Shown piece after piece: positions 41,938-50,348 of a stretch of DNA of 64,000 bases. A model generated the notes under the pieces. It made no database searches, was not told the DNA's origin, and worked only from the letters and a program-made list of their open reading frames with translations. A program made the position numbers and the translations under genes. Within the stretch, counting starts at the first letter, position 1. The number at the start of each line of letters is the position of its first letter. This DNA comes from DAOTXS01 sp034433515 (GTDB lineage: Bacteria > Chloroflexota > Anaerolineae > UBA4142). The stretch lies in assembly GCA_034433515.1 (NCBI GenBank), contig DAOUAL010000087.1:47389-111388 (forward strand), in the 5' to 3' direction.

Positions 41938-43753
41938 ACATCGCATAATGAATCGCTTGTCCCGCGACAATGTACCAAGTAATGAACAACGCATTGATGA
42001 ACGCGCCGGTGTAAATCTTGCCGGTTTTGTGATAAAAGAAGGTTGAAATGCAACCGACGATTGCCATCAAAGGGATGAGTTGGAATGACACAATCGTCAG
42101 TAACGGCTCGCCGTTCGCAATGCTGTACAACCCAAGTGTGCCACCAGCAAAGAACGGAAGGTACTGGTACAGCAACAGCACGATGAAACCGATGAACAAC
42201 ATCACGGCATTGAGCAGCATCTCGCGCCCGACGCTACCATTCACGCGTAATTGTCCGTGCAACGCCGTGCTGAGCACGAGGAAGAAGAACGTAAACGGGA
42301 TGAGGTAGCCGAGGAAGATTCGGAAATGCAAGGTTGACATCGGCTTGAGGGCAAGCACCCACAAACGGAAATCGGTCTTGAAAAGCCAGTCCGAAATGCC
42401 CAGCAATAACGCGGTGGCAAAGACGATGATGATCGCCAGCCACAACGATTTGCCAATCTTGCCCCATTCCAGTTTGCCTGCCCACGTTACGCCATAGTTC
42501 GCGGCAGTCGCGCCAGTCTTGCGATTCAAAACAAAATGCCACAGCGTGAACAGAATCAATGTAACGAGTCCGTTGAACACTGCCCAGCCCATCAGCCCGG
42601 TCGTAATGTTTTGGGGCCAGATCGGCGTGGTGCCAATGAGGGGCCAGAACGTGGTGGGCGAAGTTTGGGAGGCCGGTTTGATCCAATCGTTTGCGGTGTG
42701 TTGCGCCCAGTAGAACGATGCCACCGGAATCACCACCGTGATCAGCGCGCCAATCCACCAACCGATTCCTTTGACCCCTTTGAATTCCGGCATCGTTTCG
42801 GCGAGTGGTTTGAAGCAATCGGTTTGCAGTAACAACGCGCCGAGCGGGAACAAGAACAAGATCATCCCAAAGAATTGAATGCCGGTGCCGATTTCTTTCC
42901 AGAACCAGACTTGATCGGAGGGCGGAATATTCTTGCCACCCTTGAGCGTCAGTTGGAACCACTCAATCGCCGCGCCAATGGCTTCGGTCGAGATGTGATC
43001 TTGGGGATGCGTGACCGCCGGCATATACAATTTGCGTGCGGTGCCTTCTTCAATCGAACCGTACAACTTGCCCACTTGGACCGGTTCCGTTGTGCCAAAT
43101 TGCATTTTGAGTTTTGGTGTATTGACGATGTTGCGCGGAATCGGCGCACCCCACATCAAGGTCGAAAATTCATCGTACTGCGAAAAGACGAGACCCAGAT
43201 TGCGCGGGAACGTTACCGTGCCGGTGATGCCACCAAACGTGCCAGTGGACGATCCTTGCAATACGATGGAAGTGTACTCGCGCGTGTACACCTGCGCGGC
43301 GATGACCGATGCCCAACCGCCCATCGAGTGACCTTCCAAGCCGATGTTGTTCTTGTCCACGATGTCGAGCGTGCGGATAAATTTGAGTGCATCGGGTCCA
43401 CCAAAGCCGTTGGCGAACGCCGGCGGCGCAGAATAACCGTGCCCGGTCTGATCCACCGCGAGCACCACATAGCCGCGCCGCGAAAACTCGATGGCGAAAC
43501 CATCCTGCGTTTCGCGCGAGTTGATGTAGCCATGAATCGCGACGATGCCGGGTGCCGGGTTCTTGGCAGTAACGCCTTTCGGCACATAGAGCAAGGCACT
43601 CATCGTCGTACCATTCGTGCCGATAAAGCGGATGTCGCGGATGTCCACCGTGCCACCGCTCGTCTGCGTCCACCAAGCCAGGCCTCCTCCGAAAAACACG
43701 AGCAAGAGTGCGATGAACAAAATGTTCCAGTACTTTTTTGAACTGCCGTTCAT
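41936..43753 (-). CDS. Alpha/beta hydrolase fused to a polytopic membrane domain
   Basis: 605 residues. After one N-terminal anchor (about 8-28) comes an extracytoplasmic alpha/beta hydrolase domain: VAIHGYINSRETQDGF (oxyanion region), VLAVDQTGHGYS and the nucleophile elbow GLEGHSMGGW with Ser. His is in HPQDHIS. The C-terminal half (about 290-605) has around eight to nine hydrophobic segments. The hydrolase part resembles dienelactone hydrolase/acetyl-xylan-esterase-like enzymes. GGAGGAG precedes the ATG at 43753. Substrate unknown; the fusion to a membrane domain suggests lipid or surface-polymer chemistry. Confidence 0.8.
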   Translation of the reverse strand: MNGSSKKYWNILFIALLLVFFGGGLAWWTQTSGGTVDIRDIRFIGTNGTTMSALLYVPKGVTAKNPAPGIVAIHGYINSRETQDGFAIEFSRRGYVVLAVDQTGHGYSAPPAFANGFGGPDALKFIRTLDIVDKNNIGLEGHSMGGWASVIAAQVYTREYTSIVLQGSSTGTFGGITGTVTFPRNLGLVFSQYDEFSTLMWGAPIPRNIVNTPKLKMQFGTTEPVQVGKLYGSIEEGTARKLYMPAVTHPQDHISTEAIGAAIEWFQLTLKGGKNIPPSDQVWFWKEIGTGIQFFGMILFLFPLGALLLQTDCFKPLAETMPEFKGVKGIGWWIGALITVVIPVASFYWAQHTANDWIKPASQTSPTTFWPLIGTTPIWPQNITTGLMGWAVFNGLVTLILFTLWHFVLNRKTGATAANYGVTWAGKLEWGKIGKSLWLAIIIVFATALLLGISDWLFKTDFRLWVLALKPMSTLHFRIFLGYLIPFTFFFLVLSTALHGQLRVNGSVGREMLLNAVMLFIGFIVLLLYQYLPFFAGGTLGLYSIANGEPLLTIVSFQLIPLMAIVGCISTFFYHKTGKIYTGAFINALFITWYIVAGQAIHYAM

Positions 43754-43782
43754 TTTCTCCTCCTTGAGAATGATTATGCTGT

Positions 43783-43869
43783 TTGTCATTGCGAGGAGGC
43801 GATTTGTGCCGACGAAGCAATCTCAAGTGCTTGGAGATTGCTTCGCCGCTGCGCGGCTCGCAATGACAA
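43783..43869. repeat. Palindromic dispersed repeat (GTCATTGCGAG family), copy 1
   Basis: 87 bp, with ends TTGTCATTGCGAG and CTCGCAATGACAA forming terminal inverted repeats and inner GAAGCAATCTC/GAGATTGCTTC arms. Related to 46331-46408. Sequences of this family occur widely in bacterial genomes. Confidence 0.85.
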
Positions 43870-44204
43870 GTGCAACCTAACGCAAAACGCCCGCTCGAAA
43901 AATCGAGGCAGGCGTTGTCTGCACCTGTGTAATTCAATTACCGCGCTAATGCCGCCAGCCGCATTGCTGGGATGTGATTTCGATGTTGATTATACGACGC
44001 TAGTTATGGGACGTCAAGTTTGTTTGTGCAAATTGGGTGCATTTCCCGCTGGGGGCAAGTTGTGCCGGGCGAATCAATTCGCGGCAACCACCACGCGAAA
44101 CCGACCTATGTCGGTTTCCCCCTCAGCGCCACAGGGCGACTTGGTTGCTGCGACTTCAGTCGCCCGATCCGACTTTGCATTCCGCCCGCGGGTTTCGTTC
44201 GCGT
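43870..44204. repeat. Spacer with dispersed repeat and hairpins
   Basis: No gene is supported. A short hairpin lies at 43888-43915 and an AAACCGACCTATGTCGGTTT hairpin at 44097-44116. 44131-44175 is the opposite-strand partner of 14311-14340 and also has its own GGGCGACTT/AAGTCGCCC type symmetry. The promoter of ffh follows. Confidence 0.65.
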
Positions 44205-44233
44205 TTGACCAAATCCGCATTCTCGACTAAAAT
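44205..44233 (+). promoter_or_regulatory. Sigma-70-type promoter, leaderless, for ffh
   Basis: TTGACC, a 17-nt spacer and TAAAAT. The -10 box ends 8 nt before the GTG start and no ribosome binding site is present. Confidence 0.6.
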
Positions 44234-44241
44234 AGCGCACT

Positions 44242-45573
44242 GTGTTCGATAGTCTCAGCGAGAAACTCAACGCGGTTTTCAAGAAACTCAGCGGCAAGGG
44301 CAAACTGTCCGAAGCCGATGTGGACGCCGCGTTGCGTGAGGTCCGCCTTGCGTTACTTGAGGCGGACGTTAATTTCAAAGTCGTCAAGGATTTCCTCGCC
44401 CGCGTGCGTGAGCGCGCCATCGGCGAGGAAGTGATGCGCTCGCTCTCGCCCGCGCAAATGGTGATCAAGATCGTCAACGAAGAGTTGATCAAGACGCTGG
44501 GCGAGCCGGCAAAAATTGATTTGTCGGGCGAGCCGCCGCACGTGGTAATGCTCGTCGGTCTGCAAGGTTCCGGCAAGACGACGACTGCGGCGAAACTCGC
44601 GTTGCAACTTCGCAAGCATCAGCAAAAGCCGTTGCTCGTCGCGGCAGATACGCGACGCCCAGCGGCGATTCAACAACTGCAAACACTCGGCAAGCAACTC
44701 GATATTCCGGTCCATTCAGAATCGCCCACCGTTCCACCGCCAACGATTTGCGCGAACGCGGTCAAGCGCGCCAGCGATGGCGCGTACAGCGTCGTCTTGC
44801 TCGATACGGCGGGGCGTTTGCACATTGACGATGAGTTGATGCGCGAACTGGAAGAGGTCAAAGCCAAAGCCAAGCCACAAGAAGTCCTCCTTGTGGTGGA
44901 TGCAATGACCGGGCAAGAAGCGGTGCGCGTCGCGGATGAATTCAACAAGCGCGTCGGATTGACGGGGCTCATCCTCACCAAAGTTGATGGCGATGCGCGC
45001 GGCGGCGCGGCGCTTTCGGTACGATCCGTTACGGGCGTGCCGATCAAGTACCTGGGCGTCGGAGAAAAGACCGATGCGCTCGAACCATTCCACCCGGATC
45101 GTTTGGCTTCGCGCATTTTAGGGATGGGCGACGTCCTCACGCTCATCGAAAAGGCGCAAGAGACACTCGATCAAGAGAAAGCACGCCAAGCTGCCGAGAA
45201 ATTGATGAAGGCGCAATTCACCTTCGAAGATTTTCTCGAACAACTGCAGGCGATCAAAAAGATGGGACCGATTTCGCAACTATTGGGCATGGTTCCCGGT
45301 CTCAGTCAAGTGACCAAAGACCTGCCCGCCGATGTGACCGACAAGCAGATGAAACGCATCGAGGCAATCATCAACTCGATGACGCGCGAAGAGCGACAAC
45401 ACCCGGAAATCATCAACGGTTCACGCCGCAAACGCATCGCGTTGGGCAGTGGCACATCGGTGCAAGAAGTCAATCAACTGTTAGGTCAATTCAAACAAAT
45501 GCAACGCATGATGCAGCAACTCAAGAGTGGCAGAATGCGGGGCTTTCCCGGTTTCCCGGGTTTAGGAATCTAA
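44242..45573 (+). CDS. ffh: Signal recognition particle GTPase Ffh
   Basis: Ffh binds the SRP RNA and signal sequences and targets nascent membrane proteins to FtsY. The N domain spans about 1-85, the GTPase G domain has GLQGSGKTTTAAKLA, DTAGRLHID and TKVDGDARGG, and the Met-rich M domain ends with MQRMMQQLKSGRMRGFPG. Full length at 443 residues. GTG 44242 is the family start. It leads the ffh-rpsP-khpA-rimM group. The close -10 box suggests leaderless initiation. Confidence 0.95.
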   Translation: MFDSLSEKLNAVFKKLSGKGKLSEADVDAALREVRLALLEADVNFKVVKDFLARVRERAIGEEVMRSLSPAQMVIKIVNEELIKTLGEPAKIDLSGEPPHVVMLVGLQGSGKTTTAAKLALQLRKHQQKPLLVAADTRRPAAIQQLQTLGKQLDIPVHSESPTVPPPTICANAVKRASDGAYSVVLLDTAGRLHIDDELMRELEEVKAKAKPQEVLLVVDAMTGQEAVRVADEFNKRVGLTGLILTKVDGDARGGAALSVRSVTGVPIKYLGVGEKTDALEPFHPDRLASRILGMGDVLTLIEKAQETLDQEKARQAAEKLMKAQFTFEDFLEQLQAIKKMGPISQLLGMVPGLSQVTKDLPADVTDKQMKRIEAIINSMTREERQHPEIINGSRRKRIALGSGTSVQEVNQLLGQFKQMQRMMQQLKSGRMRGFPGFPGLGI

Positions 45574-45579
45574 AATCAA

Positions 45580-45659
45580 AGTATTCAGTATTCAGTGTGC
45601 AGTGTTCAGTAACCAGTCTGCATACCGAATACTGCACACTGAATACTGAACACTGCACA
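45580..45659. repeat. Quasi-palindromic heptad island (GTATTCA / TACTGAA type)
   Basis: Almost perfect 7-nt periodicity: GTATTCA, GTATTCA, GTGTGCA, GTGTTCA on the left, then TACTGCA, CACTGAA, TACTGAA, CACTGCA on the right as the mirror half. It fills the ffh-rpsP gap up to the rpsP ribosome binding site. Confidence 0.9.
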
Positions 45660-45671
45660 CAAGGAGTTCTC

Positions 45672-46004
45672 GTGTCTGTCAAAATTCGTCTCGCTCGTTT
45701 CGGAGCCAAGAAACAACCGGCGTACCGTATCGTCGTCGCCGAAGCGCGTAGTAAACGCGATGGGCGCATTGTGGAGAAACTCGGTCATTACGATCCGCGC
45801 ACCGAACCGCCCACCGTCGTCCTGAACGAAGAGCGTACCCAGTACTGGCTCGGCGTGGGCGCGCAACCTACCGCTGCGCTGGGACCCATTCTCAAACGTG
45901 CTGGCATCACCGATCAATTCGTCAAGAGGCGAAGCGCGCGCAAATCCAAATCCGCTGCGAAGGAAGAAGCGGAAAAGAAACCGGAAACGCCGGCGGCAAG
46001 TTAG
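45672..46004 (+). CDS. rpsP: 30S ribosomal protein S16
   Basis: 110 residues: SVKIRLARFGAKKQPAYRIVVAEARSKRDGR is the family N-terminus, and LGHYDPRTEPP and a late LKRAGITDQF match S16. The C-terminus is extended with Lys/Glu/Ala. GTG 45672 is preceded by AAGGAG and gives the conserved start, so upstream codons (repeat island) are not translated. S16 binds 16S rRNA early in 30S assembly. Usual neighbours ffh, khpA and rimM are present. Confidence 0.95.
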   Translation: MSVKIRLARFGAKKQPAYRIVVAEARSKRDGRIVEKLGHYDPRTEPPTVVLNEERTQYWLGVGAQPTAALGPILKRAGITDQFVKRRSARKSKSAAKEEAEKKPETPAAS

Positions 46005-46009
46005 TTGCC

Positions 46010-46090
46010 TCGTTTATTCGTTGGCTAGTTGGCTGACGTACAGAGAACCAACGAGCTAACGAAGAAACGATTCAACGATCCAACGGGTGT
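46010..46090. repeat. Quasi-palindromic island (TTGGCTAG / CCAACGAG type)
   Basis: TCGTTGGCTAGTTGGCTGAC on the left is mirrored by ACCAACGAGCTAACGAAG and CAACGATCCAACGGG on the right. It occupies the rpsP-khpA gap and overlaps the expected ribosome binding site region of khpA. Confidence 0.8.
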
Positions 46091-46094
46091 TTAT

Positions 46095-46328
46095 ATGGAC
46101 TTGCAAAACCTCGTTGAATACATCGCCACACATCTGGTCGCTGAGCCGAATCAGGTGAAGGTAGAGTTGCTGGAAAGCGCGAACACCATCACGCTTGAAT
46201 TGCATGTAGCGCCCAGCGATATGGGACGGGTCATTGGCAAGAGTGGACGCATTGCCAACGCCATTCGCACACTCGTCCGGGTTGCCGCCGCGCGCGATGG
46301 CAAACGCGTGAATCTAGAAATCGTGTAG
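46095..46328 (+). CDS. khpA: KH-domain RNA-binding protein KhpA
   Basis: 77-residue single KH domain (YlqC/KhpA). It starts MDLQNLVEYIATHLV and has the nucleic-acid loop MGRVIGKSGRIANAIRTLVR (GKSG, i.e. GxxG). KhpA binds RNA, often with KhpB, and influences cell division and ribosome-related processes. The ATG at 46095 is the family start. No strong Shine-Dalgarno is seen because a repeat island precedes it. Confidence 0.92.
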   Translation: MDLQNLVEYIATHLVAEPNQVKVELLESANTITLELHVAPSDMGRVIGKSGRIANAIRTLVRVAAARDGKRVNLEIV

Positions 46329-46330
46329 GA

Positions 46331-46408
46331 TTGTCATTGCGAGCGAAGCGAAGCAATCCCCAAGTGACTTGATTGCTTCGTCGCAAACACCGCTCCGCGC
46401 AATGACAA
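46331..46408. repeat. Palindromic dispersed repeat (GTCATTGCGAG family), copy 2
   Basis: 78 bp beginning 2 nt after the khpA stop: TTGTCATTGCGAGCGAAG with a mirrored GCAATGACAA end and inner GAAGCAATC/GATTGCTTC arms. Confidence 0.85.
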
Positions 46409-46428
46409 ATTCATCCCTCATCCTTCGG

Positions 46429-46935
46429 ATGGATAAACCCAAGTTTCTCATCATCGGCAAAATTCTCAAACCCTTTGGAGTGCGCGGCGAACTCAAAGTT
46501 GAAATCCTCACCGATTTTCCCGAACGCTTCGCGTCGCTTCGCCAAGTCTGGATTGGCGACGACGCGAAATCATTTTCGGTCGAACGCGCGCATCTGCATA
46601 GCCACACCATCGCCTTGGTCAAACTGGCTGGCATCAACACACCCGAACAAGCCAGCCCACTCCGCGAACAACTGATGTACGTTGCCATGGACGACGCGGT
46701 CAAGTTGCGCGACAATCAAGTTTACCTCTTTCAAACGATTGGCTTGACCGTCAAGACCACCGACGGACAAACGCTGGGCAAGGTTATAGATGTGCTTGAC
46801 ACCCGCGCGAATGATGTGTACATTGTCCACGATGGTACCCGTGAAATCTTGCTCCCCGCGATCCCAGAGGTCGTCCGGGAAATCAATCTCGCACGCGGCG
46901 AAATGATTGTCAAATTGATAGACGGATTACTGTAA
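46429..46935 (+). CDS. rimM: Ribosome maturation factor RimM
   Basis: 168 residues. The RimM N-terminal beta-barrel (FLIIGKILKPFGVRGELKVEILTDFPERF, named in parts) binds S19 during 30S maturation; the C-terminal PRC-barrel carries LGKVIDVLDTRANDVYIV and LPAIPEVVREIN. The ATG at 46429 gives the family start. The usual next genes trmD and rplS are absent here; a hairpin and dprA follow. Confidence 0.93.
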   Translation: MDKPKFLIIGKILKPFGVRGELKVEILTDFPERFASLRQVWIGDDAKSFSVERAHLHSHTIALVKLAGINTPEQASPLREQLMYVAMDDAVKLRDNQVYLFQTIGLTVKTTDGQTLGKVIDVLDTRANDVYIVHDGTREILLPAIPEVVREINLARGEMIVKLIDGLL

Positions 46936-46941
46936 CTTGAT

Positions 46942-47040
46942 GGGGCGAGGCATTCGTGCAACCTTGATGGCTAATCAATCAAGTTAAACTTGCCGCAATC
47001 ACACCAATTTGCCAACGTGATTTGACGAATGCCTCGCCCC
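46942..47040. repeat. Long inverted repeat between rimM and dprA
   Basis: Perfect 16-bp arms GGGGCGAGGCATTCGT (46942-46957) and ACGAATGCCTCGCCCC (47025-47040) with a 67-nt loop. There is no U-run. The arms share the GGGGCGAGG core with the terminator at 41905. Confidence 0.85.
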
Positions 47041-47053
47041 GCCCAATGATTCA

Positions 47054-48160
47054 ATGGACATTCGTTACTGGCTCGCCTTCAACCTGGTTCCCCACATTGG
47101 TCCCGCCAAACTCCAACGCCTCCTTGATCATTTTGGCGATTTAGAGACGGCGTGGCACGCGAATCACTTTGACCTTGCCGCTGCCGGTTTGGACAAACGC
47201 GCGTTAGAGAATCTCATCGAGGCACGCAAAAAAATCAACCTCGATGCCGAACTCGAAAAGATCGCGCGCGCGAACGTGCGTCTCCTCACGCTGGACGATC
47301 CCGACTATCCCCGTTTACTCAAACAGATTCCCCACGCCCCCTTTGTGTTGTATGTCAAAGGCAAAATCATTCCCGATGATGAATGGGCGCTGGCGGTCGT
47401 AGGCACGCGCCGCGCGACGGCGTACGGGCGTGAAGCCACTCGCACCATCGTTACCGATCTCGTTCGTAATCGCATTACGATTGTGAGCGGACTCGCACGC
47501 GGCATTGACGCCGCAGCGCATCGCACAGCCCTCGATTGCAAGGGACGCACGATTGCCGTACTAGGTTCCGGCGTAGATGTGATCTATCCACCCGAACACA
47601 AAAAATTGGCGGAGGCGATCTGCGAAAACGGTGCCCTCATCAGCGAATATCCGCTCGGCACCCAACCCGAAGCCGGGAATTTTCCACCGCGCAATCGCAT
47701 CATCAGTGGACTTACTCTCGGCACCCTCATTGTCGAAGGGGATTTGGCTACCGGGGCGCGCATCACCATTGAGTATGCGTTGGAGCAAGGACGCGAGACG
47801 TTCGCCGTGCCCGGCAACATCTTTCATCGCGAATCGCGTGGACCCAACAAAATGATTCAACGCGGCGAAGTCAAACTGGTTACAAGCGCGATGGAAATTT
47901 TGGAAGAACTCAATCTCACGATGATCGAAGAGCATCAAGAAGCACGTGCCGCATTGCCGGAAAACGAAACCGAAGCCACCTTGCTCAAGCATCTCTCCGC
48001 CGAACCCATTCACGTGGACGAACTGTGCCGCGCAACGCAACTCCCCGCCGCCACCGTGTCCAGTACATTGACGCTGATGGAACTCAAAGGATTGGTGCGA
48101 CAGGTTGGGAGCATGCAGTACATCGTCGCCCACGAAGCGCAGACCGAATCCAAAACCTGA
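47054..48160 (+). CDS. dprA: DNA processing protein DprA
   Basis: DprA loads RecA on incoming single-stranded DNA during transformation. 368 residues: N-terminal SAM-like helices (about 1-75), a Rossmann core with VVGTRRATAYGREA, SGLARGIDAAAHRTAL, GSGVDVIYPPEH and EYPLGTQPEAGNFPPRNRIISG (in parts), and a C-terminal winged helix (about 295-360, LSAEPIHVDELCRATQLPA). Together with comM in the same window it suggests competence potential. Confidence 0.95.
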   Translation: MDIRYWLAFNLVPHIGPAKLQRLLDHFGDLETAWHANHFDLAAAGLDKRALENLIEARKKINLDAELEKIARANVRLLTLDDPDYPRLLKQIPHAPFVLYVKGKIIPDDEWALAVVGTRRATAYGREATRTIVTDLVRNRITIVSGLARGIDAAAHRTALDCKGRTIAVLGSGVDVIYPPEHKKLAEAICENGALISEYPLGTQPEAGNFPPRNRIISGLTLGTLIVEGDLATGARITIEYALEQGRETFAVPGNIFHRESRGPNKMIQRGEVKLVTSAMEILEELNLTMIEEHQEARAALPENETEATLLKHLSAEPIHVDELCRATQLPAATVSSTLTLMELKGLVRQVGSMQYIVAHEAQTESKT

Positions 48161-48176
48161 CGCCGGACCGCAAGAC

Positions 48177-48198
48177 AAGGACGAACGCATTCGTCCTT
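48177..48198. repeat. Small hairpin after dprA
   Basis: AAGGACGAA and TTCGTCCTT arms with a 4-nt loop. There is no U-run; termination is doubtful. Confidence 0.5.
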
Positions 48199-48215
48199 GG
48201 TGATGAAGGAACACG

Positions 48216-49304
48216 ATGCCCAAAAGCAAACAATCCATTTTTGCGCTTATTCTCGCTGGGGGCTCGGGCACCCGGCTTTGGCCTCGCAGTCGCCAACAGC
48301 AACCCAAACAACTCTTGCCCTTGCTCTCCAAGCGCACCATGTTACAAGAAACCGTGGATCGCATTCGTCCGCTCATCCCCGCGGATCACATCTTTGTGGT
48401 TACCAATGCCAGTTACGCCGCCAGTGTGCATCAGCAACTCCCGGAACTGCCGCGCCGCAACATCATCGGTGAGATCGAGGGGCGCGGCACCGCCCCTTCG
48501 ATTGGCTTGGGCGGCTTGTGGATGCAGAAACGCGATCCCGATGCCGTGATGATTTCCTTGCATGCCGATCATTACATTGCCAAGCCCAAAGAATTTCGAC
48601 GCGTGCTGTTGGACGCGGTGCGCGTGGCGCGCGATGGCTCGCTCGTTACGCTGGGCATCAAGCCGGATCGGCCGGAAACCGGTTACGGTTACATTCATCG
48701 CGGCGAGTTGGTGAAACGTTTGGGCGATCAAGAAGTGTACCGCGTAGCGCAATTTATGGAGAAACCCAACGCCGCGACCGCCGCCCGTTTTGTGGATAGC
48801 GGTGAGTATTATTGGAACAGTGGCATCTTTGCGTGGAAACTAACTACCTTGTGGGAAGAGTACGCCACCCATCAACCGATCTTGTGCGAACAGTTGCAAC
48901 AAATCGGCGCGGCACTCGGCACGGCGCGCGAGCCAGCAACGCTGAAACGCCTATGGCGCAAAATCAAAAATGAAACGATTGATGTCGGCATTATGGAAAA
49001 ATCGAAACGCGTCGTAACGTTACCGATGGAGGTCGGCTGGAGCGATGTGGGCTCGTGGGCAACCCTGCATGATCTCTTGCCGCACGACACGAATCTCAAC
49101 GTCGTCGTGGGCGAACATATCGGCATAGATACGTCATCATCGCTGATCTATGGCAACAATCGTTTGATTGCGACAGTTGGGTTAAAAGACCTGATCATCG
49201 TGGACACTGGCGATGCAGTGCTGATTTGTCCCAAGCATCGCGCGCAAGATGTCAAGTATATCGTCGAAGCATTGAAGAAGGCAAAAAAGAATCGGTATTT
49301 GTAG
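48216..49304 (+). CDS. Mannose-1-phosphate guanylyltransferase-like enzyme
   Basis: 362-residue nucleotidyltransferase of the GDP-mannose pyrophosphorylase type. The signature ALILAGGSGTRLWPRSR is near residue 8 and QFMEKPNAATA is the sugar-phosphate site; LPMEVGWSDVGSW and a late LIVDTGDAVLIC are typical of the single-domain enzyme. It lacks the C-terminal isomerase domain of bifunctional ManC. It should make GDP-mannose for glycans. GAAGGA precedes the ATG. Confidence 0.9.
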   Translation: MPKSKQSIFALILAGGSGTRLWPRSRQQQPKQLLPLLSKRTMLQETVDRIRPLIPADHIFVVTNASYAASVHQQLPELPRRNIIGEIEGRGTAPSIGLGGLWMQKRDPDAVMISLHADHYIAKPKEFRRVLLDAVRVARDGSLVTLGIKPDRPETGYGYIHRGELVKRLGDQEVYRVAQFMEKPNAATAARFVDSGEYYWNSGIFAWKLTTLWEEYATHQPILCEQLQQIGAALGTAREPATLKRLWRKIKNETIDVGIMEKSKRVVTLPMEVGWSDVGSWATLHDLLPHDTNLNVVVGEHIGIDTSSSLIYGNNRLIATVGLKDLIIVDTGDAVLICPKHRAQDVKYIVEALKKAKKNRYL

Positions 49305-49315
49305 CGAGGTGGACG

Positions 49316-49879
49316 ATGGCAGCCGAGCATTTGGACCCGCAAGAAATTCTAAAATTGGAATTCGAGTACGCCAACAAAACAGCGGAACAAGCCCAAGACG
49401 ATCGCGCGACAGTGATCAATCTGTACCTCTTGCTGGTAGGCGGTGTCGGTTCGATCATTGTGGGTTTGGGACAATCGAACGATTTTAGTTTGCCGCGCGG
49501 TGTATATGCCGGTGTATTTGCATTGCTCGGCATCGTGGGCTTTTTTATCTTGTTCCAACTCATCCGCCTGCGTCAAGCGTGGTACGATAGCGTCTTGACG
49601 ATGAATCGCATCAAGGATTTTTATGTGGAAAGATTTCCAGAATTGGCAGACGCCTTCCGTTGGCGCACCCAAACGATTCCGGCACCCGGCAAAATCGGCA
49701 CGATCACATTCAATATGGCATTGCTGGTTACGATCATTGACAGTGTGGCAATAGGCATCGCCGCCTTTTTGACCGGCTTGCGGCTGGCGAACAACGAGTA
49801 TGCGTTTGCCCTCTTTGCTGGCGGGCTATTCTTCCTCTGGCAAATCTGGTTTTACTTTTTCCAATTGGGCGAGAAATGA
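49316..49879 (+). CDS. Four-helix membrane protein of unknown function
   Basis: 187 residues with a soluble helical N-terminus (DPQEILKLEFEYANKTAEQA) and four hydrophobic segments in two pairs: about 35-52 and 62-82, then about 138-158 and 166-183. The loop between pairs carries RLRQAWYDSVLTMNRIKDFY. No family is recognised; the two-pair layout with a cytoplasmic loop recalls SLATT-type proteins, but this is only a resemblance. ATG 49316 follows GAGGTGG. It overlaps the next gene by four nucleotides. Confidence 0.7.
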   Translation: MAAEHLDPQEILKLEFEYANKTAEQAQDDRATVINLYLLLVGGVGSIIVGLGQSNDFSLPRGVYAGVFALLGIVGFFILFQLIRLRQAWYDSVLTMNRIKDFYVERFPELADAFRWRTQTIPAPGKIGTITFNMALLVTIIDSVAIGIAAFLTGLRLANNEYAFALFAGGLFFLWQIWFYFFQLGEK

Positions 49880-50250
49880 AAACGCCAAATTTAGAGTCGG
49901 CTGGGTTTGGTTGGCTCGTTGCCGATGGCACGCGTTATGATCACGACGTGGTAATTACGGTGGAAGGCAACGTGGTGCCGCGCCCAAAACAGTTGAGCAA
50001 AAAGTACGGCGGCTGGCACACCGTGCTGGGTCCCGAAGAAATCGAAACAGCGATTGTCGGGAATCCGGAAATTCTTGTTGTTGGATGCGGACACTTTGGC
50101 GTGTTGCCCATTCGGCCGGAAACGCGCACCTTGCTTGCGCAACGCGGAGTAAAGCTAGAGACATACAAAATCGGCAAGGCAATGAAACGGTACCGCGAGT
50201 TGGCGCAAGCCGGTAAGCGTGTGGCAGCGGTGTTGCATTTGACGTGCTAA
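49876..50250 (+). CDS. Mth938/DUF498-domain protein
   Basis: 124 residues, the Mth938-like fold also found in mitochondrial NDUFAF3. Typical features: GFGWLVADGTRYDHDVVI, the VVPRPKQLSKK loop and VVGCGHFGVLPIRPET. Function in bacteria is unknown. The ATG overlaps the upstream stop (ATGA), so the membrane protein and this one are translationally coupled. Confidence 0.85.
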   Translation: MKTPNLESAGFGWLVADGTRYDHDVVITVEGNVVPRPKQLSKKYGGWHTVLGPEEIETAIVGNPEILVVGCGHFGVLPIRPETRTLLAQRGVKLETYKIGKAMKRYRELAQAGKRVAAVLHLTC

Positions 50251-50283
50251 AAAACATCAACCGCAAAGGCGAAGCTTTCCAAA

Positions 50284-50317
50284 CAAAAACACTCCGGTCA
50301 CCCCGGAGTGTTTTTTT
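50284..50317. terminator. Bidirectional Rho-independent terminator
   Basis: AACACTCCGG and CCGGAGTGTT arms around a short loop, followed by a run of T on the plus strand and flanked by a run of A on the left, so it can serve both convergent genes. Confidence 0.88.
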
Positions 50318-50348
50318 AACTAGCAAACGATCAAACCATAAAACAATT

